Source: Streptomyces sp. sk2.1 (GTDB lineage Bacteria; Actinomycetota; Actinomycetes; Streptomycetales; Streptomycetaceae). Taken from it: a DNA stretch of 64,000 nt. The position numbers and the translations under genes were made by a program. The DNA lies in assembly GCF_008120935.1 (NCBI RefSeq), contig NZ_RDBO01000020.1:1209275-1273274 (forward strand), in the 5' to 3' direction. Positions 27,537 through 36,214 of the stretch are shown piece after piece (the stretch's first letter is position 1; every line of letters starts with the position of its first letter). The notes under the pieces were generated by a model. That model was not told the DNA's origin. It did not search any database and was given only the letters and a program-made list of their open reading frames with translations.

Positions 27537-28501
27537 CGCGCCCGGCGCTCCTCGTCGTGGTCGAGGAAGGCCGCCTCGAAGGAGTTGCGGGCCAGGGTGC
27601 GCAGCTGCTCGCGGTCCAGGCCGAGCGCCTCGTGGACGGCGTGGAAGGTGTCCCCGACGTACCCGCCGAAGTAGGCGGGGTCGTCGGAGTTCACCGTGCA
27701 GAGCAGCCCGGCGGCCATCATGTCCCGCAGCGGGTGCTCCTCCAGCGTGTCGATGGCGCGCAGCCGCACGTTGGACAGCGGGCAGAGGGTGAGCGGCACC
27801 CGGTCGGCGACCAGCCGCTCCACCAGCTCCGGGTCCTCCATGCAGCGCAGCCCGTGGTCGATCCGCTCGACGCCGAGGACGTCCAGCGCCTCGCGGATGT
27901 ACGCGGGCGGGCCCTCCTCGCCGGCGTGCGCGACCCGGCGCAGCCCGAGCGCGGCGGCCGCCTCGTACACCTCGCGGAACTTGGCGGGCGGGTGTCCGAC
28001 CTCCGCCGAGTCGAGGCCGACCGCACTGATCCGGTGCAGGTACGGCTTCGCCGCCTCCAGGGTCTCCAGCGCCGATTCGGCCGACTCGTCGCGCAGGAAG
28101 CACATGATCAGCTGGGTGGAGATCCCGTGCTTCTCCTCACTGCGGTCCAGCGCCCGGCCGAGCCCCTCGACGACGGTGCCGACCGGGACGCCGCGGGCGG
28201 TGTGCGCCTGCGGGTCGAAGAAGATCTCCGCGTGCCGGACGCCCTGCGCGGCGGCGCGGGCGAGGTAGGCGTCGGCGAGCTGCTCGAAGTCCTCCTCGGT
28301 GCGCAGCACCGCCATCAGCGCGTAGTACAGGTCGAGGAAGCTCTGCAGGTCCTCGAAGCGGTAGGCGGTGCGCAGTTCCTCGGTGCCGGCGTACGGCAGG
28401 CGCACGCCGTTGCGCTCGGCGAGGGCGAAGGCCAGCTCGGGTTCGAGGGTGCCCTCGATGTGCAGGTGGAGTTCGGCTTTGGGCAGGTGCACGGGTCTCA
28501 C
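27500..28501 (-). CDS. Adenine deaminase (adenosine deaminase superfamily)
   Basis: A 333-residue amidohydrolase. Zinc ligands are seen in AELHLHIEGTL (near residue 11), HAGEEG (near 195) and NSDDPAYFGGY (near 275). The HIEGTLEPEL and SDDPAYFGGY forms are those of the adenine deaminase branch; true adenosine deaminases usually have H(V/L)HLDGA and TDDP. I therefore favour adenine to hypoxanthine conversion in purine salvage, though databases often name this protein adenosine deaminase. GTG start. The 3' end overlaps the convergent MFS gene by 37 bases. Confidence 0.85.
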   Translation of the reverse strand: MRPVHLPKAELHLHIEGTLEPELAFALAERNGVRLPYAGTEELRTAYRFEDLQSFLDLYYALMAVLRTEEDFEQLADAYLARAAAQGVRHAEIFFDPQAHTARGVPVGTVVEGLGRALDRSEEKHGISTQLIMCFLRDESAESALETLEAAKPYLHRISAVGLDSAEVGHPPAKFREVYEAAAALGLRRVAHAGEEGPPAYIREALDVLGVERIDHGLRCMEDPELVERLVADRVPLTLCPLSNVRLRAIDTLEEHPLRDMMAAGLLCTVNSDDPAYFGGYVGDTFHAVHEALGLDREQLRTLARNSFEAAFLDHDEERRARYLSEVEAYAFD

Positions 28502-28550
28502 GCTCGCAGACGGTGGTGCCGGTGTGTTCCGGGGGACACCCGACAGGTTC

Positions 28551-29459
28551 TCAGACGTGCCGGGAGGGCACGGGCACCCGGTCGAGGTCCCGGGCGACGG
28601 TCAGCTCGCCCTCGAACCCCGCGGCGCGGGCCTGCTGCTCGAAGACGGCCGGGTCGCCGTACCGCTGCGAGAAGTGCGTCAGCACGAGGTGCCGCACGCC
28701 CGCGTCCCGGGCCACCCGGGCCGCCTGCCCGGCGGTCAGATGGCCGTGGTCGGCGGCGAGCCGCTCGTCCTCGTCGAGGAAGGTCGACTCGATGACCAGC
28801 AGGTCGCAGCCCTCGGCGAGGACGTGCACGCCGTCGCAGAGCCTCGTGTCCATGATGAACGCGAAACGCTGGCCGCGCCTGTGCTCGGAGACGTCGTCGA
28901 GCGTGACGTCCCCGATGGCGCCCTCGCGCTGGATCCGGCCGATGTCGGGCCCCTCGATGCCGTGCTCGGCGAGCCTCTCCGGCAGCATGCGCCGCCGGTC
29001 GGGCTCGACGAGCCGGTAGCCGTACGACTCGACGGGGTGCGAGAGCCGGTGGCCGCTGAGCGTGTACGCGCCCGTGGTGGCGAGCACCCCGTCGGCGGCG
29101 ACCGGGGCCTCGGTCAGGTCGACGGACTCGCGGTAGGCGGTGGCGTACCGCAGCCGCTCGAAGAAGCGCTGTCCGCTCGCCGGGTAGTGCGCGGTGACCG
29201 GGTGCGGGACCTGGTCGAGGTTGATCCGCTGGATCACCCCGGCCAGGCCGAGCGAGTGGTCGCCGTGGAAGTGCGTGACGCAGATCCGGTCGATGTCGTG
29301 CGCGGCGACCCCGGCCCGCAGCATCTGGCGCTGGGTGCCCTCGCCGGGGTCGAAGAGGATGCCGTCGCCGTCCCAGCGCAGCAGGTAGCCGTTGTGGTTG
29401 CGGTGCCTGGTCGGTACCTGGCTCGCGGTGCCCAGGACCACGAGTTCGCGTGAGGACAC
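28551..29459 (-). CDS. Ribonuclease Z-like MBL-fold enzyme
   Basis: A 302-residue metallo-beta-lactamase-fold hydrolase. The zinc motif [13 protein letters not shown] (near residue 62), the later MDTR segment, and [11 protein letters not shown] match the short RNase Z family that trims tRNA 3' trailers. The GTG at 29459 fits the family start [12 protein letters not shown]; the reading frame continues upstream without homology. Confidence 0.9.
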   Translation of the reverse strand: MSSRELVVLGTASQVPTRHRNHNGYLLRWDGDGILFDPGEGTQRQMLRAGVAAHDIDRICVTHFHGDHSLGLAGVIQRINLDQVPHPVTAHYPASGQRFFERLRYATAYRESVDLTEAPVAADGVLATTGAYTLSGHRLSHPVESYGYRLVEPDRRRMLPERLAEHGIEGPDIGRIQREGAIGDVTLDDVSEHRRGQRFAFIMDTRLCDGVHVLAEGCDLLVIESTFLDEDERLAADHGHLTAGQAARVARDAGVRHLVLTHFSQRYGDPAVFEQQARAAGFEGELTVARDLDRVPVPSRHV

Positions 29460-29520
29460 GGTGGCGTCGGTCCGTTCCGGTCGATCGGTTCTTCTGGTCG
29501 CTTCGGTTCCGGTCGGCGGA

Positions 29521-29880
29521 CTAGCCGGGGGGCCACTGCATCCCGCGGCCGCCCAGGACGTGGGCGTGCGCGTGGAACACGGTCTGGCCCGCGCCGGAGC
29601 CGGTGTTGAGGACGATCCGGTAGCCGCTGTCCACGATCTTCTCGTCGGCGGCGACCTGCCCGGCCTCGCGCAGCACGTCGGCGGCGACGCCCGGCTCGGC
29701 GGCGGCGAGGGAGGCGGCGTCCGGGTGGTGGACGCGCGGGATGACGAGCACGTGCGTGGGGGCCTGCGGATTGATGTCCCGGAAGGCGACGGTGGTCTCG
29801 GTCTCCCGGACGATCGTCGCCGGGATCTCACCCGAGACGATCTTGCAGAACAGGCAGTCGGGCTGCGGTTCTCCCGCCAT
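29521..29880 (-). CDS. HIT-family nucleotide hydrolase
   Basis: A 119-residue histidine triad protein (HinT-like) that hydrolyses AMP-lysine or related phosphoramidates. It has a [13 protein letters not shown] start and the triad HAHAHVLGG near residue 103. The ATG has a GAGGAG eight bases upstream. Located between the tricorn-like protease and the RNase Z-like gene on one strand. Confidence 0.93.
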   Translation of the reverse strand: MAGEPQPDCLFCKIVSGEIPATIVRETETTVAFRDINPQAPTHVLVIPRVHHPDAASLAAAEPGVAADVLREAGQVAADEKIVDSGYRIVLNTGSGAGQTVFHAHAHVLGGRGMQWPPG

Positions 29881-29972
29881 GGGTCGGCTCCTCGGGTAGA
29901 TGGTGATCGTTGTACGGCATGGTATCGGGGCGCCCGCGGCGAACCCGCCGCGGGCGCCCCGCGCCCGTGCCC

Positions 29973-32900
29973 CTACGGCCGCTGCGGAGCCCGCTTCGCC
30001 GGGGTCTCCTCCAGCGACTCCAGGGCGATCCGGATCGCCTCGTCCAACTGCGGGTCCCGGCCCGCCGCGTGGTCCTGGGGCGCCATCACGACCTCGACGT
30101 CGGGGTCGACGCCGTGGTTCTCCACGCCCCAGCCGTAACTCTCGAACCAGAAGGCGTACTTGGGCTGGGTGACCGCCGTTCCGTCCACCAGCTCGTACCG
30201 GCTGTCGATGCCGATCACCCCGCCCCAGGTCCGCGTGCCGACCACGGGGCCGATGCCCAGCGCCTTGATCGCGGCGTTCACGATGTCGCCGTCCGAGCCG
30301 GAGAACTCGTTGGCCACGGCCACCACCGGGCCGCGCGGCGCGTCCAGCGGGTAGCTCTCCGGCCCCATGCCGCGCGGCACGTTCCAGCCGACGATGCGGC
30401 GGGCGAGCTTCTCCACGATGAGCTGCGAGGTGTGGCCGCCGCTGTTCTCCCGGACGTCCACCACCAGTCCCTCGCGGGCCACTTCGACCCGCAGGTCCCG
30501 GTGGAGCTGCGCCCAGCCCGAGCCGACCATGTCGGGGATGTGGAGGTAGCCCAGCCGTCCGCCGGAGCGCTCGTGCACATGGGCCCGCCGGTCGGCGACC
30601 CACGCGTGGTAGCGCAGCGCCTGCTCGTCGTCGGTCGGTACGACGACGACATGGCGCGTCTCCCCGCCGTCGGCCGGCGAGACGGTCAGCTCGACCGGTT
30701 TGCCCGCCGAGCCGATGAGCAGCGGTCCGGGTCCGGTCACCGGGTCGACCGGCCGGCCGTCCACGGCGCGGACGGTGTCCCCGACGCGCACGGCGACCCC
30801 GGGCGCGGCGAGCGGCGAGCGGGCCGCCGGGTCGGAGGTCTCGGACGGCAGGATCCGGTCGATCCGCCAGACGCCCTCCTCGGTACGGGAGATGTCCGCG
30901 CCGAGCAGGCCCTGGCGGACCGACTCGTCGCGCCATCCGCCGGGCGGTCGCACATAGGCGTGCGAGGTGCCGAGCTCCCCCTGCACCTCCCACAGCAGGT
31001 CCATCAGGTCGTCGTGGGTGGCGACCCGCTCCAGCACCGGGCGGTAGCGGTCCAGGACCCCGTCCCAGTCGATGCCGTTCATGTCGGGATGCCAGAAGTT
31101 GTCCCGCATGATGCGCCCGGCCTCGTCGTACATCTGGCGCCATTCGGCGGCCGGTTCGAGGATCCGCCGGATGCGGGAGAGGTCGACGGTGACGCCGTCG
31201 CCGTCGTGGTCGTCGGCCGGGACCCGGCTGTCGGACGGCACGACGCGCAGCTTGCCCCGGGTCTGCAGGGTGATCCGCCTGCCGTCGCCGCTGACCGCGA
31301 AGTCGCCGACGTCCGAGGCGAGTTCCTCGCAGCGCAGCTTCTCCAGGTCGTACCGCTCCAGGGTCGTCTCGGGCCGCCGGGCGTCGGGGGTGGGGCCGCT
31401 CGTGCCGAGCACCCCGATCACCGGGTGGTTCAGCCACAGCAGCCCGTCCTTCGCGGCGCGCAGCGTGGAGTAGCTGGCGGCCTCGACGGGCAGCGGGACG
31501 ATCCGGTCGGCGAGCCCTTCGAGGTCGATCCGGGTGACGGGCAGCGCGGTCGGGTTGTCCTGTTCGCCCTCGCCGCCCTTCTCCCGCTCGGTCGGCAGGC
31601 CGTGCCGCTGCGGGCCGAACGGGGAGGGTGTGGTGGCGGCGAGCGTCAGCAGGTGCGGGCGGCAGCTGCCCATGAACGCCAGGTCGAAGACATGGGCGTC
31701 GTAGATCGGGTCGAAGGACCGCTCGGAGAGGAACGCGAGGTGCTTGCCGTCGGCGGTGAACGCGGGCGAGAAGTCCCGGAAGCGCAGCGGGGTGGCCTCG
31801 GCGACCGACAGGTCCGAGAGGTGGGCGAGCCTGAGCTGCCGGAGCGGTTCGGGGCCGGGGTGCGACCAGGCGAGCCAGGCGGAGTCGGGCGAGAAGACCA
31901 GTCCGGAGGCGTCGCCGTGCTCGCTGCGGTCCACCTCGTGGACCTCGCCGCTCTCCCGCTCGACGATCAGTACCCGCCCGTCGTGCGCGGCGACGGCGAA
32001 GCGGCTGCCGTCCGGGGACGGGGCGAGGTCGAGGACCCGGCCCAGACGCCCCGCGGCGAGGCGGCGCGGCGCGGTTCCCGGCGCGGTGCCGGTGGCCGGT
32101 GCGCACTCCAGGGCGTCGTCGCCCTCGGCGTCCGTGACCCAGACGACGTGCTGGTCGCCGTCGGCCTGGAAGGTGCGGGGCAGCCTGGCCCGTACGCCCT
32201 GTTCGGCGGCGAGCGCGCGGGCCGGGCCCCCGCGGTGGGTGACCCAGTGGACGGCGCCGCGGGTGGCGACGGCGCTGCCCCGGCCCGTGCGGTCGGGGGA
32301 GGCGGAGTCGAGGTGCCCGGCGGCGTGCACGGTGTGCGGCTGGAGGTCGGCGCGCTGGCCGCCGAGCCGGATGTCGAGGCGGCGGGGCCCGTCGCCGTCG
32401 AGGTCGTCCAGGAGCCACAGCTCACCGGCCGACGCGTAGCAGACGCGGGTGCCGTCGGTGGTCGCGTGGCGGGCGTAGAAGCCCTCGACGCCGGTGTGGC
32501 GGCGCAGGTCGGAGCCGTCGGGGAGCGAGGAGTAGAGGGCGCCGACGCCCTCGTGGTCGGAGAGGAAGGCGACGCGCGCGCCGGTCCCCGTACCGATCCA
32601 CATCGGGTCCTCGATGTTCCCGTCGAGGTCGGCGTGGAGCCGGACGAACTCCGCTGCGCCGTCGGCCGGTTCCTCCGCCTCGATCCACAACTTGCCCGCC
32701 GTGCCTCCCCGGTAGCGCTTCCAGGCGGCGGCCTCGCGGCCCATGGTGGCCGACAGGAGCAGGGCCCGCCCGCCCGGTCCGTAAGCGACCGAGCCGACCG
32801 GGCCGTACGGCAGGGTCCGCGCGGGTCCGCCGTCGGCCGGGACCGCCCGGGCCCAGCTGCGCCGGTGCGACGCCTGCCCGTGGGTGGTGATGACCAGTAC

Positions 32901-33200
32901 GTCGCCCTCGGGCGTCCAGCCGCGCACGGAGGTCCGGACGTCCCCCCAGTGGGTGAGCCGGACGGAGGGGCCGCCGTCGACCGGCGCGATGTGCGCCTCG
33001 GGCACCCCGTCCCGGGTGGAGGTCCACGCGACCCGTGTCCCGTCGGGCGATATCCGAGGGTGGGTGACAGGCCGGTTGTCGGCGCTGACGCGCCAGGCCC
33101 GGCCGCCGTCCAGCGGCGCCAGCCAGACGTCGTCCTCGGCGGTGAAGGCGATCAAATCACCCTGGACATGGGGGTATCGGAGGTAGGCAGGCTGTGTCAC
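29973..33200 (-). CDS. Tricorn-like S41 protease
   Basis: A 1075-residue cytoplasmic protease homologous to archaeal tricorn. Two N-terminal beta-propeller regions occupy about residues 1-650 (repeated HPRISPDGTRVAWTS- and SPDSAWLAWSHP-type WD/PD40 blades), followed by a helical core, a PDZ domain (about 745-840) and the C-terminal S41 catalytic part. The nucleophile Ser is in NEFSGSDGDIVN, with Asp next to it as in tricorn. It probably degrades oligopeptides released by the proteasome or Clp. Length is close to the ~1070 of the family. Confidence 0.93.
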   Translation of the reverse strand: MTQPAYLRYPHVQGDLIAFTAEDDVWLAPLDGGRAWRVSADNRPVTHPRISPDGTRVAWTSTRDGVPEAHIAPVDGGPSVRLTHWGDVRTSVRGWTPEGDVLVITTHGQASHRRSWARAVPADGGPARTLPYGPVGSVAYGPGGRALLLSATMGREAAAWKRYRGGTAGKLWIEAEEPADGAAEFVRLHADLDGNIEDPMWIGTGTGARVAFLSDHEGVGALYSSLPDGSDLRRHTGVEGFYARHATTDGTRVCYASAGELWLLDDLDGDGPRRLDIRLGGQRADLQPHTVHAAGHLDSASPDRTGRGSAVATRGAVHWVTHRGGPARALAAEQGVRARLPRTFQADGDQHVVWVTDAEGDDALECAPATGTAPGTAPRRLAAGRLGRVLDLAPSPDGSRFAVAAHDGRVLIVERESGEVHEVDRSEHGDASGLVFSPDSAWLAWSHPGPEPLRQLRLAHLSDLSVAEATPLRFRDFSPAFTADGKHLAFLSERSFDPIYDAHVFDLAFMGSCRPHLLTLAATTPSPFGPQRHGLPTEREKGGEGEQDNPTALPVTRIDLEGLADRIVPLPVEAASYSTLRAAKDGLLWLNHPVIGVLGTSGPTPDARRPETTLERYDLEKLRCEELASDVGDFAVSGDGRRITLQTRGKLRVVPSDSRVPADDHDGDGVTVDLSRIRRILEPAAEWRQMYDEAGRIMRDNFWHPDMNGIDWDGVLDRYRPVLERVATHDDLMDLLWEVQGELGTSHAYVRPPGGWRDESVRQGLLGADISRTEEGVWRIDRILPSETSDPAARSPLAAPGVAVRVGDTVRAVDGRPVDPVTGPGPLLIGSAGKPVELTVSPADGGETRHVVVVPTDDEQALRYHAWVADRRAHVHERSGGRLGYLHIPDMVGSGWAQLHRDLRVEVAREGLVVDVRENSGGHTSQLIVEKLARRIVGWNVPRGMGPESYPLDAPRGPVVAVANEFSGSDGDIVNAAIKALGIGPVVGTRTWGGVIGIDSRYELVDGTAVTQPKYAFWFESYGWGVENHGVDPDVEVVMAPQDHAAGRDPQLDEAIRIALESLEETPAKRAPQRP

Positions 33201-33325
33201 ACGATCACCCTAGGCCGCGGGCGTGCTCCGCGTAACCGGGTTGGCCGGAGTCCGACGGGCCGGCGGGCCGGGCGCGTCCGGGCACCCGGACGTGTCCACG
33301 CCCGGACCCGCCCGCCGCGGAACGC

Positions 33326-33859
33326 CTACTTGCCCCGGAACCCCTCGGTCACCGTGACGGTCACGGTGACCGTGGGCCGGACACCGCTGCCGCCGGCCGG
33401 TGGTGGCGGATCGACCACGCCGGTCGTCGGGGCGGCGTCGCAGTTGCCGAGCACGTCCGCCCGGAAGACGGACCGGCCGCCCTCCTTCGCGCTCAGGTCC
33501 CCCCGCACGCACCGCCCGCCGAGCTCCTGGGTCACCCTGCCGGTGAGCGAGATGTCCTTGCCGCCGCCGGTCTTGCCGGTGCAGTCGACCTCCGCGATCC
33601 GGCGCGCGGAGGCGGAGGGCGTCGGGGCGCCTGCGCGGCCCCGGTCGACCCCGGCCGTGCAGCTCAGCCACTGCACGTCGACACCGTTGCGCTCCAGCGC
33701 GCTGGTGCCGACCCGGTCGGTGGTCACGGCGATGGACGCGGAGTTCAGCCCGTCGACGGGTTGGCAGGCGACGAGTCCCGCGACCGTCGCGCCCGCGAGC
33801 ACGGACACGGCCAGAAAACGTCGGGGCCTTCGCCGACCCCATGCCCTTGTTGTCCCCAT
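33326..33859 (-). CDS. Putative secreted lipoprotein
   Basis: A 177-residue protein with an Arg-rich twin-arginine-like N-region (RRRPRRF), a hydrophobic helix and a lipobox GLVAC with Cys32. The mature part has no recognised domain; four Cys (WLSC, DCTGK, RCVRG, GNCD) could form two disulfides. It ends in a Thr-Val repeat (PTVTVTVTVTEGF) encoded by a DNA palindrome at 33347-33371. The ATG at 33859 fits the signal; longer frames upstream do not. Function unknown. Confidence 0.72.
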   Translation of the reverse strand: MGTTRAWGRRRPRRFLAVSVLAGATVAGLVACQPVDGLNSASIAVTTDRVGTSALERNGVDVQWLSCTAGVDRGRAGAPTPSASARRIAEVDCTGKTGGGKDISLTGRVTQELGGRCVRGDLSAKEGGRSVFRADVLGNCDAAPTTGVVDPPPPAGGSGVRPTVTVTVTVTEGFRGK

Positions 33860-34070
33860 ACGGGCAGCTTCCCACCGTTCACCCCCGGAACGGTAGACGG
33901 CTTGTGGCCACAATCGGGGGCGCCTCCGGCGCATGCGCCGGGGCACGGACCGACCGTCACATGCGGTGTGGCGTCGCGGAATCGGGCCGTGCGCCCGCCG
34001 CGGCGCCGCCGGTCGCCCCGGCTCCCCCGTGTCCCGATCCCCGCCCCGGGCCTCCCGGGGCGGGCCGGGT

Positions 34071-34817
34071 TCACGACCAGCGGCCGGTACGCCCCAGCAG
34101 CAGCGCCGTCGCCGCCGTGCCCGCGGTCGAGGTGCGCAGGACGCTCGCCCCGAGCCGGCAGGTCCGGGCGCCCGCCCCGGTGAAGACCGCCAGTTCGTCC
34201 GGCGACACCCCGCCCTCGGGGCCGACGACCAGCACGATCTCGCCGTGCTCGGGAAGCGGGACGGTGGCCAGCGGCTCGCTGTCGTGGTCCCGGTCCTCGT
34301 GCAGGACGGCGGCGAAGTCCGCCGCGGCCAGCAGCGCGGCGACCTGCTTGGTCGTCATCGCGTCCGCCACGTCGGGGAAGCACACCCGGCGGGACTGCTT
34401 GCCCGCCTCCCGGGCGGTGTTGCGCCATTTCGCCAGGGACTTGAGGCCGCGTTCGCCCTTCCACTGGGTGATGCAGCGCGACGCCTGCCAGGGCACGATC
34501 CCGTCGACGCCGGTCTCCGTCATCGTCTCCACGGCGACCTCGCCCCGGTCGCCCTTGGGCAGCGCCTGGACGACGGTGATGCGGGGCGCGGGCCCGGCCT
34601 CCTCGCGGACCCCGGTGAGGCCGGTGACCACGAGCCGGTCCTTGCCCTCGGCGGCCCCGACGACGCCCTCGGCCCAGTGCCCGCGCCCGTCCGTCAGGAC
34701 GACCTCCTCGCCGGCGCGCAGCCGCTTCACCGACACGGCGTGCCTGCCCTCGGGCCCTTCCAGGACGAACTCGGGCCCGTCGGGGACCTGTTCGACGACG
34801 AAGACCGGTGCGGTCAC
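34071..34817 (-). CDS. rsmE: 16S rRNA (uracil-1498-N3)-methyltransferase
   Basis: A 248-residue SPOUT methyltransferase that methylates U1498 in the decoding centre. An N-terminal PUA-like domain (HAVSVKRLRAGEEVVLTDGRG) is followed by the SPOUT domain with VVGPEGGVSPDEL (near residue 190) and the knot motif LGASVLRTSTAGTAATALLL. GTG start. It overlaps the upstream nitronate monooxygenase stop by four bases (GTGA), so they are translated together. Confidence 0.94.
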   Translation of the reverse strand: MTAPVFVVEQVPDGPEFVLEGPEGRHAVSVKRLRAGEEVVLTDGRGHWAEGVVGAAEGKDRLVVTGLTGVREEAGPAPRITVVQALPKGDRGEVAVETMTETGVDGIVPWQASRCITQWKGERGLKSLAKWRNTAREAGKQSRRVCFPDVADAMTTKQVAALLAAADFAAVLHEDRDHDSEPLATVPLPEHGEIVLVVGPEGGVSPDELAVFTGAGARTCRLGASVLRTSTAGTAATALLLGRTGRWS

Positions 34818-35887
34818 TGCGTACTCCCTGTGCTCACTGCCGCCCGTGCGGCGTCCAGTTCTTCGGCGAGCAGCCTGACCAGCCGGCCGGCCGGCAGCTC
34901 GCGTGCCATCCGGTGGCCCTGCCCCGCCCACAGCGCCATGCCCTGGGCGTCCCCCGCCTTGGCCGCCGCCTTGCGCAGCCCGGCGGTCAGGTAGTGGACC
35001 TGCGGGTAGGCGGCGGGGGCGTACGGTCCGTGCTCGCGCATGAACCGGTTGACCAGGCCGCGGGCCGGGCGGCCCGAGAACGCCCGGGTCAGGGCGGTCC
35101 GTACGAACAGCGGGTTGGTCAGCGCCCGTTTGTGCAGCGGACTCGCCCCGGATTCGGGGCAGATGAGGAACGCCGTGCCGAACTGCGCCGCCTCGGCGCC
35201 CGCCGCGAGCACGGCGGCGATCTGGGAGCCGCGCATCAGCCCGCCGGCGGCGACGATCGGTATCTGCACGGTCTCGCGGACCTGGGCCACCAGCGAGAGC
35301 AGCCCGATCCCGGTGCCGTCGGTCTGCGGGTCGTCGTGGTGGGTGGACTGGTGGCCGCCCGCCTCGACCCCCTGGACGCAGACCGCGTCCGCGCCCGCCC
35401 ACTGGGCGGCCTGGGCCTCCTCGGGCGTGGTGACCGTCACGACGGTGTACGTGCCGACCCCGGCGAACGCGTCGAGGGTGTCGCGCGTGGGGCAGCCGAA
35501 GGTGAACGAGACGGCCGGGACCGGGTCGTCCAGGAGGATGGCGAGCTTGGCCTCGTAGCCGTCGTCGCCGTCGGAGTCCGGGTCGCCGAGCGGGGTCTCG
35601 TACCAGGCGGCCTCGCCCGCGAGCTGCTGCCGGTACACCTCGACGGCGCTCGGGTCGGCGAGTCCGGGCTGCGGCATGAAGAGGTTGACGCCGAATGCCT
35701 TGCCGGTCAGCCCGCGCAGCTGTTTGATCTCGTTGTACATGCCGTCCGCCGTCTTGTACCCGGCGGCGAGGAAGCCGAGCCCGCCCGCCTCGGCGACGGC
35801 CGCGACGAGCTGCGGACAGGACGTACCGCCCGCCATCGGGGCCTGCACGATCGGATACCGGCAGAGATCGGTCAACGCGGATGACAT
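34814..35887 (-). CDS. Nitronate monooxygenase
   Basis: A 357-residue FMN-dependent TIM-barrel enzyme of the 2-nitropropane dioxygenase family, which detoxifies nitronates such as propionate-3-nitronate. Motifs: YPIVQAPMAGG at the start, GADAVCVQGVEAGGH (near residue 165) and IPIVAAGGLMRGSQIAAVLAAGAEAAQFGTAFL (near 215). It is unusual that a hemW fragment begins 21 bases upstream on the opposite strand, so its promoter must lie in or beyond that foreign segment. Confidence 0.92.
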   Translation of the reverse strand: MSSALTDLCRYPIVQAPMAGGTSCPQLVAAVAEAGGLGFLAAGYKTADGMYNEIKQLRGLTGKAFGVNLFMPQPGLADPSAVEVYRQQLAGEAAWYETPLGDPDSDGDDGYEAKLAILLDDPVPAVSFTFGCPTRDTLDAFAGVGTYTVVTVTTPEEAQAAQWAGADAVCVQGVEAGGHQSTHHDDPQTDGTGIGLLSLVAQVRETVQIPIVAAGGLMRGSQIAAVLAAGAEAAQFGTAFLICPESGASPLHKRALTNPLFVRTALTRAFSGRPARGLVNRFMREHGPYAPAAYPQVHYLTAGLRKAAAKAGDAQGMALWAGQGHRMARELPAGRLVRLLAEELDAARAAVSTGSTQ

Positions 35888-35908
35888 GACCGCATCGTGC
35901 CATGTCCG

Positions 35909-36029
35909 GCACGTCCCGTACTGCGCGACCCGCTGCGGCTACTGCGACTTCAACACCTACACCGCGACCGAGCTGCGCGGCTCCGGCGGTGCGCTGGCCT
36001 CCCGGGACAACTACGCCGAGCACCTGATC
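35909..36029 (+). pseudogene. Duplicated internal fragment of hemW (121 bp, identical)
   Basis: These 121 bases are identical to the complement of 41315-41435 inside hemW and encode residues HVPYCATRCGYCDFNTYTAT and onward to the AEHLI segment, including the radical-SAM CxxxCxxC cluster site. Identity stops exactly at both ends. An ATG at 35886, overlapping the start of the nitronate monooxygenase on the other strand, is in frame with the fragment. It is not a functional hemW copy: the body of the enzyme is missing and the frame continues into a hairpin. Confidence 0.93.
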
Positions 36030-36030
36030 T

Positions 36031-36096
36031 CCCCCGTCCGTGTCCGCGTCCGTGGCCCCGGACACCCGCGGCCACGGACGCGGACACGGACGGGGG
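36031..36096. terminator. 27-bp perfect hairpin beside the hemW fragment
   Basis: Arms 36031-36057 and 36070-36096 are perfectly complementary with a 12-base loop. The hairpin begins two bases after the hemW duplication ends and could stop transcripts leaving dnaJ. Within each arm a GTCCGT/GTCCGC hexamer recurs. A second, imperfect hairpin lies near 36160-36192, closer to dnaJ. Confidence 0.75.
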
Positions 36097-36214
36097 ACGG
36101 GCCCGGACGCTCTCCGGACACACCCCGACCCGCCCCCGGGCGCTGCCCGGTCACGGACGCGGGACGGACCCGTCGAGCGGGCCCGTCCCGGTCCGGACGG
36201 AAGGCCGGGAGCCG

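Noticed and set aside
29521-32418. A 965-residue frame ending in the HIT protein
   Set aside because: The HIT domain begins at 29880 with its own GAGGAG; the remainder is a shadow of the tricorn-like protease.
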